Positions 37,620-46,572 of a DNA stretch of 64,000 bases are shown piece by piece. The notes beneath the pieces were generated by a model. That model made no database searches, was not told the origin of the DNA, and saw only the letters and a list, made by a program, of their open reading frames with translations. Origin of the DNA: Pseudomonas fluorescens HK44 (GTDB lineage Bacteria > Pseudomonadota > Gammaproteobacteria > Pseudomonadales > Pseudomonadaceae); assembly GCF_000217955.3 (NCBI RefSeq), contig NZ_AFOY02000015.1, forward strand, positions 496,001 through 560,000. Reading direction: 5' to 3'. Within the stretch, counting starts at the first letter, position 1; each line of letters starts with the position of its first letter. The position numbers and the translations under genes were made by a program.

Positions 37620-39383
37620 TCAATGTCCGCCGACCACCAAATGGCTGAACGGCACCACATACGCCTGCAATGTGACCAGCCCACCGACCAGTATCGCCAG
37701 CACGATGGAGTGGAAAAACACATAGCGCAGGATTTCCCCTTCATGCCCGTACCAGCGGGTGGCGGTGGAGGCGACCACGATAGATTGGGCGTCGACCATC
37801 TTGCCCATGACCCCGCCGGAACTGTTGGCCGCGGCCATCAATATCGGGCTGATGCCCAGTTGTTCCGAGGTCACCCGTTGCAAGCCGCCGAACAGCACGT
37901 TGGACGCCGTGTCCGACCCGGTCAAAGCAACGCCGAGCCAGCCGAGCAAAGTGCCGAACATCGGGTAGAAGATCCCGGTGGCGGCGAACGCCAGGCCCAT
38001 GGTCGCGTCCAGGCCGGAATAGCGGGTGATGAAGCCGAGGGCAAGCATGGCCGCGATGGTGGTCAGCGAATAACGCACCACCCACAGCGTTCGCAGGTAT
38101 TGGCTCACCAGTTGCGGGATGGAATAGCCCATCAGCAGCCCGCCGAAAATCGCCGCCAGCAAGATGCCGCTGCCGGTGCTGGTGAACCAGGTGAATTTGT
38201 AGATCGCTTCCTCAGGCTTCGGTTGCGGCACCACCGGCGGAACTTTCTCGACCTGCAAGTGCAGGGTGGTGAAGGTCAGGGCCGGCGCGAAGATCGGGTT
38301 CGCCTCGCTCACCGGCTTACCCTGGGGATCGAGCTTGGCCGAGTGGGTTTGCGGGTCCATGGCCGGACGGGTGTCGAACATGTTTTTGAAGCCTTGGGTG
38401 CCCCAGGCGAAAACGAAGACTGTAAGGATGATCCAGGGCATCCATGCGCGCATGACGGCGGGCCGGGCATCGCTGGCAAAGGTTGGGCTGGCCAGCGGTT
38501 TTTCGTCCTGGGATTCATCTATTTTTGAGTCGTCGACTCGCCCCGACAAGGCGGCAGAGGTGTGCACACGGGCGGGTTTCCAGACCTTGAGAAAAGCAGT
38601 CAGGCAGGCCATGGAGATCAATGCGGCAATCACGTCCACCAGCATTGGCCCGTGGTAGTTGGACACGAAGAACTGCGGCACCGCGAAGCTGACCCCGGCC
38701 ACCAGAATCGCCGGCCAGATTTCCAGCATCTTGCGCCAACCGGCGAAGGCCCAGATCAACCAGAACGGCACGAGCACCGAGAAGAACGGCAACTGCCGAC
38801 CGACCATCATCGACAGTTCCATTTCATCCAGCCCGGTGACCTTGGCCAAGGTGATGATGGGCGTGCCCAAGGCACCGAACGCCACCGGCGCTGTGTTGGC
38901 GATCAACGCCAGGCCGGACGCGGCCAGAGGCGAGAAGCCCAGCCCGATCAGAATGGCCCCGGTCACCGCCACCGGTGTGCCGAACCCCGCCGCGCCTTCG
39001 AAGAATGCACCGAAGCAAAAGGCGATCAGCAGCAATTGCAAACGGCGATCGTCGGTGATGCGTGCGAGGGAATCCTGCAGGACCTTGAACGAGCCATTCT
39101 CGGTGGTCAGCCGATGCAGGAAGATGATGTTGAGCACGATCCAGCCAATCGGCAGCAGGCCGGTGGCGGCGCCTAACAGCGCGGCGGAACCGGCCATGTT
39201 CGCCGGCATGCCGAAGGCGAAGATGGCGATCAGCAAGGCTGTGCTCAGCGCCAGCAAGGCCGCGATATGCGCCTTGAGATGGAAAAACGCCAGGGACGTG
39301 AGCATCACCACCACCGGTAACGCCGCCATGAGAGTCGAGACCAGCGGGTTGCCGAAGGGATCGTAGACTTGCTGCCAGACCAT
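37620..39383 (-). CDS. lldP: L-lactate permease (LctP family)
   Basis: A 587-residue membrane permease with about 13 helices. LctP hallmarks: YDPFGNPLVSTLMAALPVVV, AFCFGAFFEGAAGFGTPVAV, ALGTPIITLAKVTGL and the C-terminal SSGGVMGKMVDAQSIVVAST. It imports L-lactate (also D-lactate or glycolate) with protons. Lactate dehydrogenase genes, the usual neighbours, are absent here, so it stands alone. AGGTGG precedes the ATG. The length is close to the family norm (about 550) with an extra ~100-residue loop around residue 300. Confidence 0.92.
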   Translation of the reverse strand: MVWQQVYDPFGNPLVSTLMAALPVVVMLTSLAFFHLKAHIAALLALSTALLIAIFAFGMPANMAGSAALLGAATGLLPIGWIVLNIIFLHRLTTENGSFKVLQDSLARITDDRRLQLLLIAFCFGAFFEGAAGFGTPVAVTGAILIGLGFSPLAASGLALIANTAPVAFGALGTPIITLAKVTGLDEMELSMMVGRQLPFFSVLVPFWLIWAFAGWRKMLEIWPAILVAGVSFAVPQFFVSNYHGPMLVDVIAALISMACLTAFLKVWKPARVHTSAALSGRVDDSKIDESQDEKPLASPTFASDARPAVMRAWMPWIILTVFVFAWGTQGFKNMFDTRPAMDPQTHSAKLDPQGKPVSEANPIFAPALTFTTLHLQVEKVPPVVPQPKPEEAIYKFTWFTSTGSGILLAAIFGGLLMGYSIPQLVSQYLRTLWVVRYSLTTIAAMLALGFITRYSGLDATMGLAFAATGIFYPMFGTLLGWLGVALTGSDTASNVLFGGLQRVTSEQLGISPILMAAANSSGGVMGKMVDAQSIVVASTATRWYGHEGEILRYVFFHSIVLAILVGGLVTLQAYVVPFSHLVVGGH

Positions 39384-39499
39384 GTTCCACCTCTGCTACT
39401 TATTGTTGGCAGTGCAGGCCCCGAGGGGGGAGGTGAAATTGAGTATAGGTGGCAATGCGCGGCGGGCTGGCGGGCCCACCGCTGACGTTCATTGACCTC

Positions 39500-39838
39500 T
39501 TATTGACCGGCTGGCAGTTGATCTTGAACGAGCAGCGCTTGAGCCAGCTCTTCGTCACTGGCCTTCAGGCCTGGATGATCGTGTCGAGCCTGCATCAACA
39601 TCAACTCCAGATTGGCGTCGCGGATGGCGCCGCCGCTCGCGACGAAGCTGGAGAGGTCTTCGCGGGCTGGCGTGACGATTTTGTCGTCTCTGAACGTCGA
39701 GTACAGCGACACGGAAATCCCCGCCGACGTCGCCACATCGCGCGCATCAATATCGGGCATGTGGTGCCTGTGGGCCATGGCCGAACCAAAGGGCAGGCAA
39801 AGCAGCACCAGCAAAGGAATGAGGAATATACGTCGCAT
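39500..39838 (-). CDS. DUF2388-type small exported protein A
   Basis: A 112-residue protein with signal peptide (MRRIFLIPLLVLLCLPFGSAMA) and a conserved domain: ARDVATSAGISVSLYSTF, SSFVASGGAIRDANLELMLM, HPGLKASDEELAQALLVQ. It is a paralogue of the next gene at 40018-40335. GGAGGA lies well placed before the ATG. The domain of unknown function is, as far as I recall, restricted largely to Pseudomonas; location is periplasmic. Function unknown. Confidence 0.82.
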   Translation of the reverse strand: MRRIFLIPLLVLLCLPFGSAMAHRHHMPDIDARDVATSAGISVSLYSTFRDDKIVTPAREDLSSFVASGGAIRDANLELMLMQARHDHPGLKASDEELAQALLVQDQLPAGQ

Positions 39839-40017
39839 GGCGAGTCCTCCGTATGCATGAGGCCTGAATGACCGGCCTTATGTTTTTTGATACGTGGTGT
39901 CGGACAGGAGTTCCTTTTCGGTTGTGCCTGTCAGTACAGAGGCCAAGGGCCTGGATGATCGGCCAACGCAATCACCCCGGTGAACCTCCAATGCCTGTCA
40001 CTGACGTGCGTACACCT

Positions 40018-40335
40018 CTAGTGATCTGCAGGTGCCTCGGCTTGAATGAGGATCGCTTGGGCCAGGTCTTCGTCGCTTGCCTTGAGGTCCGGGTGTTCAA
40101 GTCGAATCCGTTTCAACTCCGACTCCAGATAGGCACCGCGAATCGCGCCTCCACTCGCCACGAAGCTGGAAGCGTCATCGCGGGCGGAAACGACCAGTTT
40201 GTGGTCCTTGAACGTTGAGTAAAGGGATGCGGAAACACCTGCCGAGGTGGCGACATCGCGTGCATCCACACGGGCAAAGGCCGAACCAAAGGGCAGACAA
40301 AGGATTAGCGAAGAGATGACAAGTGTGCGACGCAT
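40018..40335 (-). CDS. DUF2388-type small exported protein B
   Basis: A 105-residue paralogue of the protein at 39500, with the same order of motifs: ARDVATSAGVSASLYSTF, SSFVASGGAIRGAYLESELK, HPDLKASDEDLAQAILIQ. The signal peptide ends near GSAFA. The two genes are 178 bases apart, same direction, and are clearly a tandem duplication. A GGAGGAC site precedes the ATG. Function unknown. Confidence 0.82.
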   Translation of the reverse strand: MRRTLVISSLILCLPFGSAFARVDARDVATSAGVSASLYSTFKDHKLVVSARDDASSFVASGGAIRGAYLESELKRIRLEHPDLKASDEDLAQAILIQAEAPADH

Positions 40336-40574
40336 GACGGCGTCCTCCGAATGGATGAAGCAACGGATGTGCTACATGAATTTGGAGGTGTGACGGCAGT
40401 CAGGAGTTCCCCGTTATCAGCATCTGTGCACGCAAAGCAGAGGGAGAAGTGGACGGTCAGGTTGGTGCGTAGCCGCAATGGTTACCTGCTGTCAGTCTGT
40501 TGGAATGATTGGGCTGCCACGGTGTCGACCGCAATAAGCGGAGTCGCCAACATGACTCGGTCATAAGGTTTGTC

Positions 40575-41195
40575 ATGCGCCTGATCTGGATAGCCACCTG
40601 CCTCGCAATAACCCTTCTCGGGGGGCAGGTGAGCGCGGCTGACCAAGCGCAAAACAAGGCGGTGGCGGTGGACAAGGCGCAGGTCCTGGAGCAGAAGACT
40701 GCAGAGAAGGGCAGTGTGGCGCCCGTCCCCAAAGCCGAGGTGATTACGCCCTCTGAAGCGCAGGCAGTCGATCCGGCAGGCAAGGCACCTTTGAAGAATG
40801 CAATTACCTGCCTTTCACGCACCATTTTCTGGGAGGCCAAAGGCGGGGAATTGGCCGACATGGAAGCGGTTGCCAATGTGGTGTTGAACCGGCTAGGCCA
40901 TGAAGGTTTTCCAGGTACGGTGTGCGAGGTGGTCAAGCAAGGTTCGAAAAAGCATGCCTGCCAGTTTTCGTGGTGGTGTGATCGACGTTCGGAACATGCC
41001 GACGAAGATGCTCCCTACGCGGTTGCCACGGAAATAGCGCGAAAAGCGCTCAATCATCAAATCCCCGACCGAACCCATGGCGCCATGTATTTCCACAGTA
41101 AACACGTGAAACCCGAATGGGCCAGGGAATACATCAAGACCGCCGAGACCCGAAAATTTCTCTTCTATAAGCCTCACGACGGTACCGCGCGATAG
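40575..41195 (+). CDS. SleB-type cell wall hydrolase
   Basis: A 206-residue exported protein. The signal peptide is MRLIWIATCLAITLLGGQVSA, followed by a low-complexity Ala/Val/Lys region to about residue 75 and a Hydrolase_2/SleB domain: TIFWEAKGGELADMEAVANV (catalytic Glu), CQFSWWCDRRSEHADED and THGAMYFHSKHVKPEW. This domain cuts peptidoglycan between glycan units in spore lytic enzymes and in cell-wall maintenance of Gram-negatives. The start at 40575 is set by AAGG and the signal peptide. Confidence 0.88.
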   Translation: MRLIWIATCLAITLLGGQVSAADQAQNKAVAVDKAQVLEQKTAEKGSVAPVPKAEVITPSEAQAVDPAGKAPLKNAITCLSRTIFWEAKGGELADMEAVANVVLNRLGHEGFPGTVCEVVKQGSKKHACQFSWWCDRRSEHADEDAPYAVATEIARKALNHQIPDRTHGAMYFHSKHVKPEWAREYIKTAETRKFLFYKPHDGTAR

Positions 41196-41293
41196 GGGCG
41201 TTCGCTCAGATTCCGTCAGGATGCAAACGTGGCGAAGCGCCCCGCGCAGTGCCAGTATGAGTGGGAGTTGTCGGCATTTTCCGGGTGCGCAAC

Positions 41294-42064
41294 ATGGACA
41301 CCACCGAGCGCTTGTCATCACTGACTGCCAACCGCCTTCAAGCCTTGCATCAGGACGGTTTCGTGGTGTTGCCTCGTGTGCTGGATAGCGCCCAAATCAG
41401 CGCGCTGCGCCATGCAATAGATGGCCTGAAGCCCGAGCACTGGGACTACAGCGGCTTGCTTGACCATTACAAGTGCGTGTTCAACCGCGACCCGTTTTGG
41501 CTGCCGTATCTCGACCTGTACGGGGTCATCGAACTGGCCGAAGCAGCCCTGGGAGAGGATTGTCACATCATTGGCCAGACCGCCTGGCGCTGCCATCCCG
41601 GCTTTATCGGCGCTCCATTGCACCTCGATTACCTGGTGATGGAACTGCCACGAAGCCTGCTGGCCGACCCGGCCTTCGAGTTGCCGATGCAGATCTGCAC
41701 CGCACAGTTCTACCTCGACGATATCGATGCCGACCTCAGTCCCACCCGGGTGATCCCCGGTAGCCACCGAGCCGGGCGCGCGCCTGCTCGCGGCGAAAAC
41801 CAGTGGCATGGCTGTATCGCGAAGCCAGTGCTGTGTCGGGCCGGGGACGCTCTGATGTTTCGCAGTGAGCTGTGGCACGCCGGTAGCGACAACCGAACCC
41901 CCGACCGCGTGCGCTACCTGTTGCAGGTACACTACGGCCGGCGAATGGTGGCGCAGAAGTTCTCGCCTTACCTGCACTGGCGCTTCAACCCCGACGTGCT
42001 GGCCGCCGCGACGCCCCGTCAACGGCGCCTGCTGGGAGAGCATCGGGAAGCGGAATACGACTGA
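41294..42064 (+). CDS. Phytanoyl-CoA dioxygenase (PhyH) family oxygenase
   Basis: A 256-residue Fe(II)/2-oxoglutarate dioxygenase. The N-terminal HQDGFVVLPRVLDSAQISAL is typical of PhyH; the iron facial triad is His and Asp of PLHLDYL and the distal His of SELWHAGSDN; the Arg of RVRYLLQVHY would bind 2-oxoglutarate. Members hydroxylate acyl-CoAs, ectoine, natural products or antibiotic precursors; the substrate here is unknown. The start MDTTERLS was preferred to an upstream codon. It stands alone, convergent with the pirin gene. Confidence 0.88.
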   Translation: MDTTERLSSLTANRLQALHQDGFVVLPRVLDSAQISALRHAIDGLKPEHWDYSGLLDHYKCVFNRDPFWLPYLDLYGVIELAEAALGEDCHIIGQTAWRCHPGFIGAPLHLDYLVMELPRSLLADPAFELPMQICTAQFYLDDIDADLSPTRVIPGSHRAGRAPARGENQWHGCIAKPVLCRAGDALMFRSELWHAGSDNRTPDRVRYLLQVHYGRRMVAQKFSPYLHWRFNPDVLAAATPRQRRLLGEHREAEYD

Positions 42065-42113
42065 CCCGTTTTGCGACAGCGTACACAGCAGGTTTGTCAC
42101 GCTTGGGGTGGGG

Positions 42114-43022
42114 TCATTTGTAGATCGGTACTGAACCCGCCCCGGATCTCTGTTCGGACTCTGCTCGTAGACGTTTGCCCAACTCGGCAATCTTTGCCTC
42201 CCCGGCTTTCAATGCGTCCAGGCTGGTGTGCACGGAGTAGTTGCCCATCTTCAGGTCATGCGGGTGAGGAATCGCCGACCCCAGCACAAACACCGCGTCT
42301 TGCTGATCCCCGGCCTCGAGTATCAGCGTACCGTTACCTGGCGTGAAGGCGACGAGTTCTCCCGTCTGAATAAGCTCCGGCGAATGAACCGCACCCCGAC
42401 TGACGCTGAGCCAAAGGACCTCGTGCCCGGACGGTGGCTGGTACTCCCAGCGTTGGCCTGCGGCCAGTGTCACCAACAAATAGTTCAGGCCCGAAGGGGC
42501 ACGTACGGGGCTTTGGACACCCTGGTAGTTTCCGACGATGACACGCGCCGGCCCAACCTGTGGGATGGCAGGTGCCTCCAGGTACTGACTGTCGACAGGT
42601 GCGTTTTCCAGGTCAGCGGGCAGCGCGATCCACAGCTGAAACCCCTGGATCCGCTTTGATGTGCCGGCAGACATTTCTTTACCGTGCCAGACACCCGCGC
42701 CTGCGCGCATCCATTCGACTCCGCCGTAGCCAATGAATCCGGAACCTGAGTCCGGATCGTCAAAGCGCAGGTTGCCTTCAGTGATCACGGTAATGGTCGC
42801 GATCCCCGAATGGGGATGCAGCGGCATGTTGCCAATGAACGAGGTATCCGCGGCGAACAGGTCGAGAAACACAAACGGCTTGAGTAACTGACCCAGGTCC
42901 GAGGGACTCATGAGCCGAACAATGGGGCCGTGCCCATGACCACGGGTGCGCAGGTTGATGGCGCGCGAGGCAGGAACTTGAGCAGAGGCGAGGGGACTCA
43001 ATGTCGTTGTTGAAAGTGTCAT
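42114..43022 (-). CDS. Pirin-family protein
   Basis: A 302-residue bicupin pirin. The N-terminal domain has LGQLLKPFVFLDLF, the metal-binding PLHPHSGIATITVI and WMRAGAGVWHGKEMSA; the second cupin starts near YLLVTLAAGQRWEY. Conserved His-x-His and His plus Glu suggest an Fe site. Pirins are linked to quercetinase activity, stress responses or metabolism control; the specific role is open. It is divergent from a LysR regulator, the usual genetic setting. Confidence 0.92.
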   Translation of the reverse strand: MTLSTTTLSPLASAQVPASRAINLRTRGHGHGPIVRLMSPSDLGQLLKPFVFLDLFAADTSFIGNMPLHPHSGIATITVITEGNLRFDDPDSGSGFIGYGGVEWMRAGAGVWHGKEMSAGTSKRIQGFQLWIALPADLENAPVDSQYLEAPAIPQVGPARVIVGNYQGVQSPVRAPSGLNYLLVTLAAGQRWEYQPPSGHEVLWLSVSRGAVHSPELIQTGELVAFTPGNGTLILEAGDQQDAVFVLGSAIPHPHDLKMGNYSVHTSLDALKAGEAKIAELGKRLRAESEQRSGAGSVPIYK

Positions 43023-43079
43023 GTAGCACCCTTGAATGGTTTGACGTGGATTCCAGCGTATCCAGCCGGTGATACGTTG

Positions 43080-43091
43080 ATAAGTGCTTAT
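43080..43091. promoter_or_regulatory. LysR-type palindrome in the pirin/LysR intergenic region
   Basis: ATAAGTGCTTAT (ATAAG, two-base centre, CTTAT) lies between the divergent pirin and LysR starts, 58 bases before the pirin ATG and 38 before the LysR GTG. Such short AT-type inverted repeats are typical LysR binding sites, so the regulator may control both genes. Binding inferred. Confidence 0.45.
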
Positions 43092-43128
43092 AATCGGCTT
43101 TGACTTGTCCAATTTTGGAAGTAATACG

Positions 43129-44034
43129 GTGCTGGATCTCAATGAAGTTGCGATGTTTGTCCAGGTGGTGCAGGCGGGCAGTTTTGCCAGCGCGGCGCGA
43201 CGCATGGGCATGCCGGCCAATACCCTCAGTCGCCGGGTCAGTCAGTTGGAGGCGCATTTGGGGGTGCGTTTGTTGCAGCGTTCCACGCGTAAGCTGGTGC
43301 TGACCGAGGCGGGACGATCCTTGCACGATCGCAGTGCAACGCAGGTCAATGAGGTGATCGAGGCGGCTCGCCATTTGGCAGGGGAGAGCCAGGAGCCGAC
43401 CGGCGCCGTACGGGTTGCGGCCCCCGCCGATTTTTTCGACGTTTATCTGATGGGCTGGGTAGCGGAATTCTTTCAACAGTATCCGGGTGTGCAGTTGGAC
43501 TTTCTGCTCAGCGATAGCCGGGACGACCTGATCGACAAAGGGATCGATGTCGCCATCAGAGCCGGTGATTTGCCGGATTCCAGCCTGGTCGCGCGTAGAG
43601 TTGGCAGCGGAAGTCAGGTGTTGGCGGCCAGCCCCGGTTATTTACAGGCTCACGGCACGCCGGACACGGTGCAGGCGCTGTCGATGCACGAGTGTATTCG
43701 ACGCTCCAGGCAGGCACCGCGCACCGCCTGGAATCTCGACGGGCCACAAGGTTTCGTCAGTGTCGAGGTGACGGGCCGGTTTAGTGCCAACACCGCGCAG
43801 GCCCAGTTGAAGGCGGCGGTTGCTGGCCTGGGCATTTGCCTGTTACCGATGGCTATCTTGCGCGAGAGTTTGCAGGCCGGGCGGCTGATTCAGGTTTTGC
43901 CCGAGCACGGGCGTTTCAATAACGACTTGTACATCGTCTATCCCAGCCGTCGGCAGGTGCCGCGTGCGGTCAGCGTTTTCGTCGAGCAGCTCATCAAACA
44001 TCTACGGGAGGACGCGCTGGCTGACGGCAATTGA
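43129..44034 (+). CDS. LysR-family regulator of the pirin gene
   Basis: A 301-residue LysR regulator starting at GTG (GGAAG upstream). The helix-turn-helix is SFASAARRMGMPANTLSRRV, followed by the linker helix LLQRSTRKLVLTEAGRSL; the effector-binding part is the type found in DhcR/AaeR-like regulators of aromatic or quinone-responsive genes (DLIDKGIDVAIRAGDLPDSS). It is divergent from the pirin gene, with a palindrome in the shared promoter, and probably activates or represses it. Confidence 0.9.
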   Translation: MLDLNEVAMFVQVVQAGSFASAARRMGMPANTLSRRVSQLEAHLGVRLLQRSTRKLVLTEAGRSLHDRSATQVNEVIEAARHLAGESQEPTGAVRVAAPADFFDVYLMGWVAEFFQQYPGVQLDFLLSDSRDDLIDKGIDVAIRAGDLPDSSLVARRVGSGSQVLAASPGYLQAHGTPDTVQALSMHECIRRSRQAPRTAWNLDGPQGFVSVEVTGRFSANTAQAQLKAAVAGLGICLLPMAILRESLQAGRLIQVLPEHGRFNNDLYIVYPSRRQVPRAVSVFVEQLIKHLREDALADGN

Positions 44035-44111
44035 CCTGGCCGCATTGCAGCCATCCATGATGAAATAACCGCCGGCTTTTGTTGTAGGCCACACCTGATG
44101 GGGAGCAGAAC

Positions 44112-44501
44112 ATGAAGAAAGTCGCAGTACTAACCGTCGCCTTGATGCTCAATTCAGGCGTATTCAGCACGCCGGCAGAAGCGGCCGGCGATGCTGAAGC
44201 GGGTGGGAAACTCTTTAACCGAATTTGCGGTGGCTGCCATCAAGTAGGCGGTTCAGCCCGGGGTTCTTTTGGTCCGCAGCTCAATGCCATTTTTGGGCGC
44301 CATGCCGGCAGCACGACGGACTACCAGTACTCTAGCGCGATGAAATCATCAGGCGTGGTCTGGACCCGCGAAACGCTGGCCGCCTACATCGAAGCGCCAA
44401 AAAAAGTAGTCCCCGGGACGCGCATGATTTTCTGGGGTATCAGCGATCCGGAAAAGATCGAAAACCTGTTGGCCTACCTTCAGACATTTCAGCCGCAATA
44501 A
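44112..44501 (+). CDS. Class I c-type cytochrome
   Basis: A 129-residue periplasmic monoheme cytochrome. The signal peptide ends at AEA-AGDAEAG; the heme motif is ICGGCHQVGG (Cys-x2-Cys-His) and the distal ligand is probably Met in PGTRMIFWGI. It resembles c550/c2-like cytochromes that carry electrons between periplasmic dehydrogenases and oxidases. GGAG precedes the ATG. No dehydrogenase gene is adjacent, though an IorAB-type molybdoenzyme lies 7 kb away; a link is only speculative. Confidence 0.9.
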   Translation: MKKVAVLTVALMLNSGVFSTPAEAAGDAEAGGKLFNRICGGCHQVGGSARGSFGPQLNAIFGRHAGSTTDYQYSSAMKSSGVVWTRETLAAYIEAPKKVVPGTRMIFWGISDPEKIENLLAYLQTFQPQ

Positions 44502-44612
44502 TCCGTAGCTCGGCAAACGTCGTCCCCGTAAAGCCGGACAGAAGGCATTTTGCTGGCCCCGAAGCCTCAAAATCACCGCCAAAATCACTTTATTTTCAGG
44601 TGGTTAGGCGGA

Positions 44613-44948
44613 ATGCAAATGCGCAATGTATTGATCGTGCCGATCTCGCTGGTACTGGCGAGCATTGCGGTCTCTGTCCAGGCAAGAGAGTTGATGCCCA
44701 ATGATCGGTTTATGTGCAGTTGGGGGGCTGGCACGGCGGCAAGGGCCCAGGAACTCAAGCTGTCCGGGGTCTCGCTGTATGCCGCTCGCCAGAAGATCCA
44801 GGCTTACAAGTTCAGCAAGGGCTGGATGCGAATGATGGCCATGGGCATTACCGAGCAAACCTACGACAGTAAATCCAGGTTCAAGCCCGAGGCTGTCCGG
44901 CAAAGCTTCTATGAAGAGTGCGTCAGGTATAAATTGGCGCGTAAATGA
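44613..44948 (+). CDS. Small exported hypothetical protein
   Basis: A 111-residue protein with a signal peptide (MQMRNVLIVPISLVLASIA ending near VQA). The mature part contains FMCSWGAGTAARAQELKLSG and a C-terminal EECVRY, with two cysteines that could form a disulfide. The ATG at 44613 follows an AGGCGGA; the ATG two codons later is an alternative. No family is recognised; the motif FMCSWGAGTAA is reminiscent of short conserved Pseudomonas periplasmic proteins. Confidence 0.65.
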   Translation: MQMRNVLIVPISLVLASIAVSVQARELMPNDRFMCSWGAGTAARAQELKLSGVSLYAARQKIQAYKFSKGWMRMMAMGITEQTYDSKSRFKPEAVRQSFYEECVRYKLARK

Positions 44949-45316
44949 CGCTCGCCCGGCAGTTACAACCCGGTATCGGGTGGCGTTATCCGTGCCTGCG
45001 CCTACCGCCATAAGGCTCTTCCATGGGCTTATTGACCGGACCGCTCCTGACGACCTGAGGTGTTCTACGGATAACGCTAGCAATGGAAACGGGTTCGTCC
45101 AGAATGTCATCACCGCCTGTTAGGTTGTTTTTGAATAACGCTACTCTCGGACTGGAAACAGCGGCTCAAATCATCGAGGGTATGCGCCGGATTCGTGACA
45201 GGTCCGGACAATGAGGTCAATGAATAGGCCTGCCACCGTGACGCTTCGGTTTTCCCAGCGTCTATGACTTTTATAGCCAGTGTTGGCTCTCGGCATCTTG
45301 GAAGAGGGAGATATTT
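44949..45316. other. Intergenic region before fabV
   Basis: No gene, repeat or terminator of convincing quality was seen in these 368 bases. Frames crossing it are short and out of register with family features. It should hold the fabV promoter; the ribosome site GGGAG is directly before the fabV ATG. Confidence 0.4.
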
Positions 45317-46513
45317 ATGATCGTTAAACCGCGCGTTCGTGGTTTTGTTTGTGTGACTACCCACCCCACTGGCTGCAAAGCCAACGTCAAGAATCAGATC
45401 GACTACGTCCGTGCGCAAGGACAGATCACCGATGGGCCAAAGAATGTCCTGGTGCTGGGTGCATCGACCGGCTACGGACTGGCTGCACGCATCACCGCGG
45501 CCTTTGGTTGTGGCGCCAAGACGCTGGGTGTGTTCTTCGAACGTGAAAGCGTCGAGGGCAAACTCGGCACCGCCGGCTGGTACAACACCGCGGCCTTCCA
45601 CTCGTTCGCCGAATCGGAAGGCCTCTACGCCAAGAGCATCAACGGTGATGCGTTCTCCGATGAAGTCAAGCGCCTGACCATCGAGACCATCAAGCGCGAC
45701 CTGGGCAAGATCGACCTGGTGGTCTACAGCCTCGCTGCACCGCGTCGTACCGATCCGAAAACCGGTGAAGTCTACAGCTCGACGCTCAAGCCGGTCGGCA
45801 AGTCGGTTACCCAGCGCGGCCTGAACACCGACAAGGAAGAGGTCAACGTGACCACCTTGGCCGAAGCGACCCAGGAAGAAATCGACGGTACCGTCAAGGT
45901 CATGGGTGGCGAAGACTGGCAGATGTGGATCGATGCCCTGCACGAAGCGGGCGTTCTGGCCGAGGGGGCGAAAACCACTGCCTTCACGTACCTGGGCGAA
46001 AAGCTGACCCACGACATTTACTGGAATGGCTCCATCGGCGCGGCGAAGAAAGACCTGGACCAGAAGGTCCTGAGCATTCGCGAGCGACTGGCAGACCTGG
46101 GCGGCGATGCGCGGGTTTCGGTATTGAAAGCGGTAGTGACCCAGGCAAGCTCGGCAATCCCGATCATGCCGCTGTATCTGTCCTTGTTGTTCAAGGTCAT
46201 GAAAGAGCAGGGCACACACGAAGGCTGCATCGAGCAGGTCTACGCGCTCTACAAAGACAGCTTGTTCGGTCATCCTCCGGTCATGGATGAAGAAGGGCGT
46301 CTGCGCGCGGATTACAAGGAGCTGGCGCCTGAAGTCCAGGAGCGCGTCAAGCTACTCTGGGATCAGGTCAGCAATGAAAACCTTTACGAACTCACCGACT
46401 TTGCCGGTTACAAGGCGGAGTTCCTGCGCCTGTTCGGCTTCGGGATCGAAGGGGTGGACTACGAGGCTGACGTCGATCCGGACGTCAAGATCTCCAACCT
46501 GGTCCAGGCTTAA
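45317..46513 (+). CDS. fabV: Trans-2-enoyl-CoA/ACP reductase FabV
   Basis: A 398-residue NADH-dependent enoyl reductase of the last step of fatty-acid elongation. The N-terminal [17 protein letters not shown], the cofactor loop [16 protein letters not shown] and the catalytic Tyr-x8-Lys ([10 protein letters not shown]) are diagnostic of FabV. FabV is resistant to triclosan and is known to coexist with FabI in P. aeruginosa; this window also holds fabI at 55920. The transcript ends at a stem-loop 15 bases after the stop codon. Confidence 0.96.
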   Translation: MIVKPRVRGFVCVTTHPTGCKANVKNQIDYVRAQGQITDGPKNVLVLGASTGYGLAARITAAFGCGAKTLGVFFERESVEGKLGTAGWYNTAAFHSFAESEGLYAKSINGDAFSDEVKRLTIETIKRDLGKIDLVVYSLAAPRRTDPKTGEVYSSTLKPVGKSVTQRGLNTDKEEVNVTTLAEATQEEIDGTVKVMGGEDWQMWIDALHEAGVLAEGAKTTAFTYLGEKLTHDIYWNGSIGAAKKDLDQKVLSIRERLADLGGDARVSVLKAVVTQASSAIPIMPLYLSLLFKVMKEQGTHEGCIEQVYALYKDSLFGHPPVMDEEGRLRADYKELAPEVQERVKLLWDQVSNENLYELTDFAGYKAEFLRLFGFGIEGVDYEADVDPDVKISNLVQA

Positions 46514-46527
46514 GTCTCAAGGGTAAA

Positions 46528-46561
46528 CAGCTGCCTCGACGTCGTGAACGCGAGGCAGCTG
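46528..46561 (+). terminator. Stem-loop terminator after fabV
   Basis: CAGCTGCCTCG (46528-46538) pairs perfectly with CGAGGCAGCTG (46551-46561) around a 12-base loop. Only a short T-rich stretch follows (CTGTTT), so termination may be moderate. It lies between fabV and the convergent regulator gene and may serve both. Confidence 0.65.
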
Positions 46562-46572
46562 CTGTTTGCTGA

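Noticed and set aside
45110..46273. 387-residue minus-strand frame opposite fabV
   Set aside because: The plus-strand FabV has all catalytic motifs; the antisense frame is its mirror with Asp/Val/Leu-biased composition.
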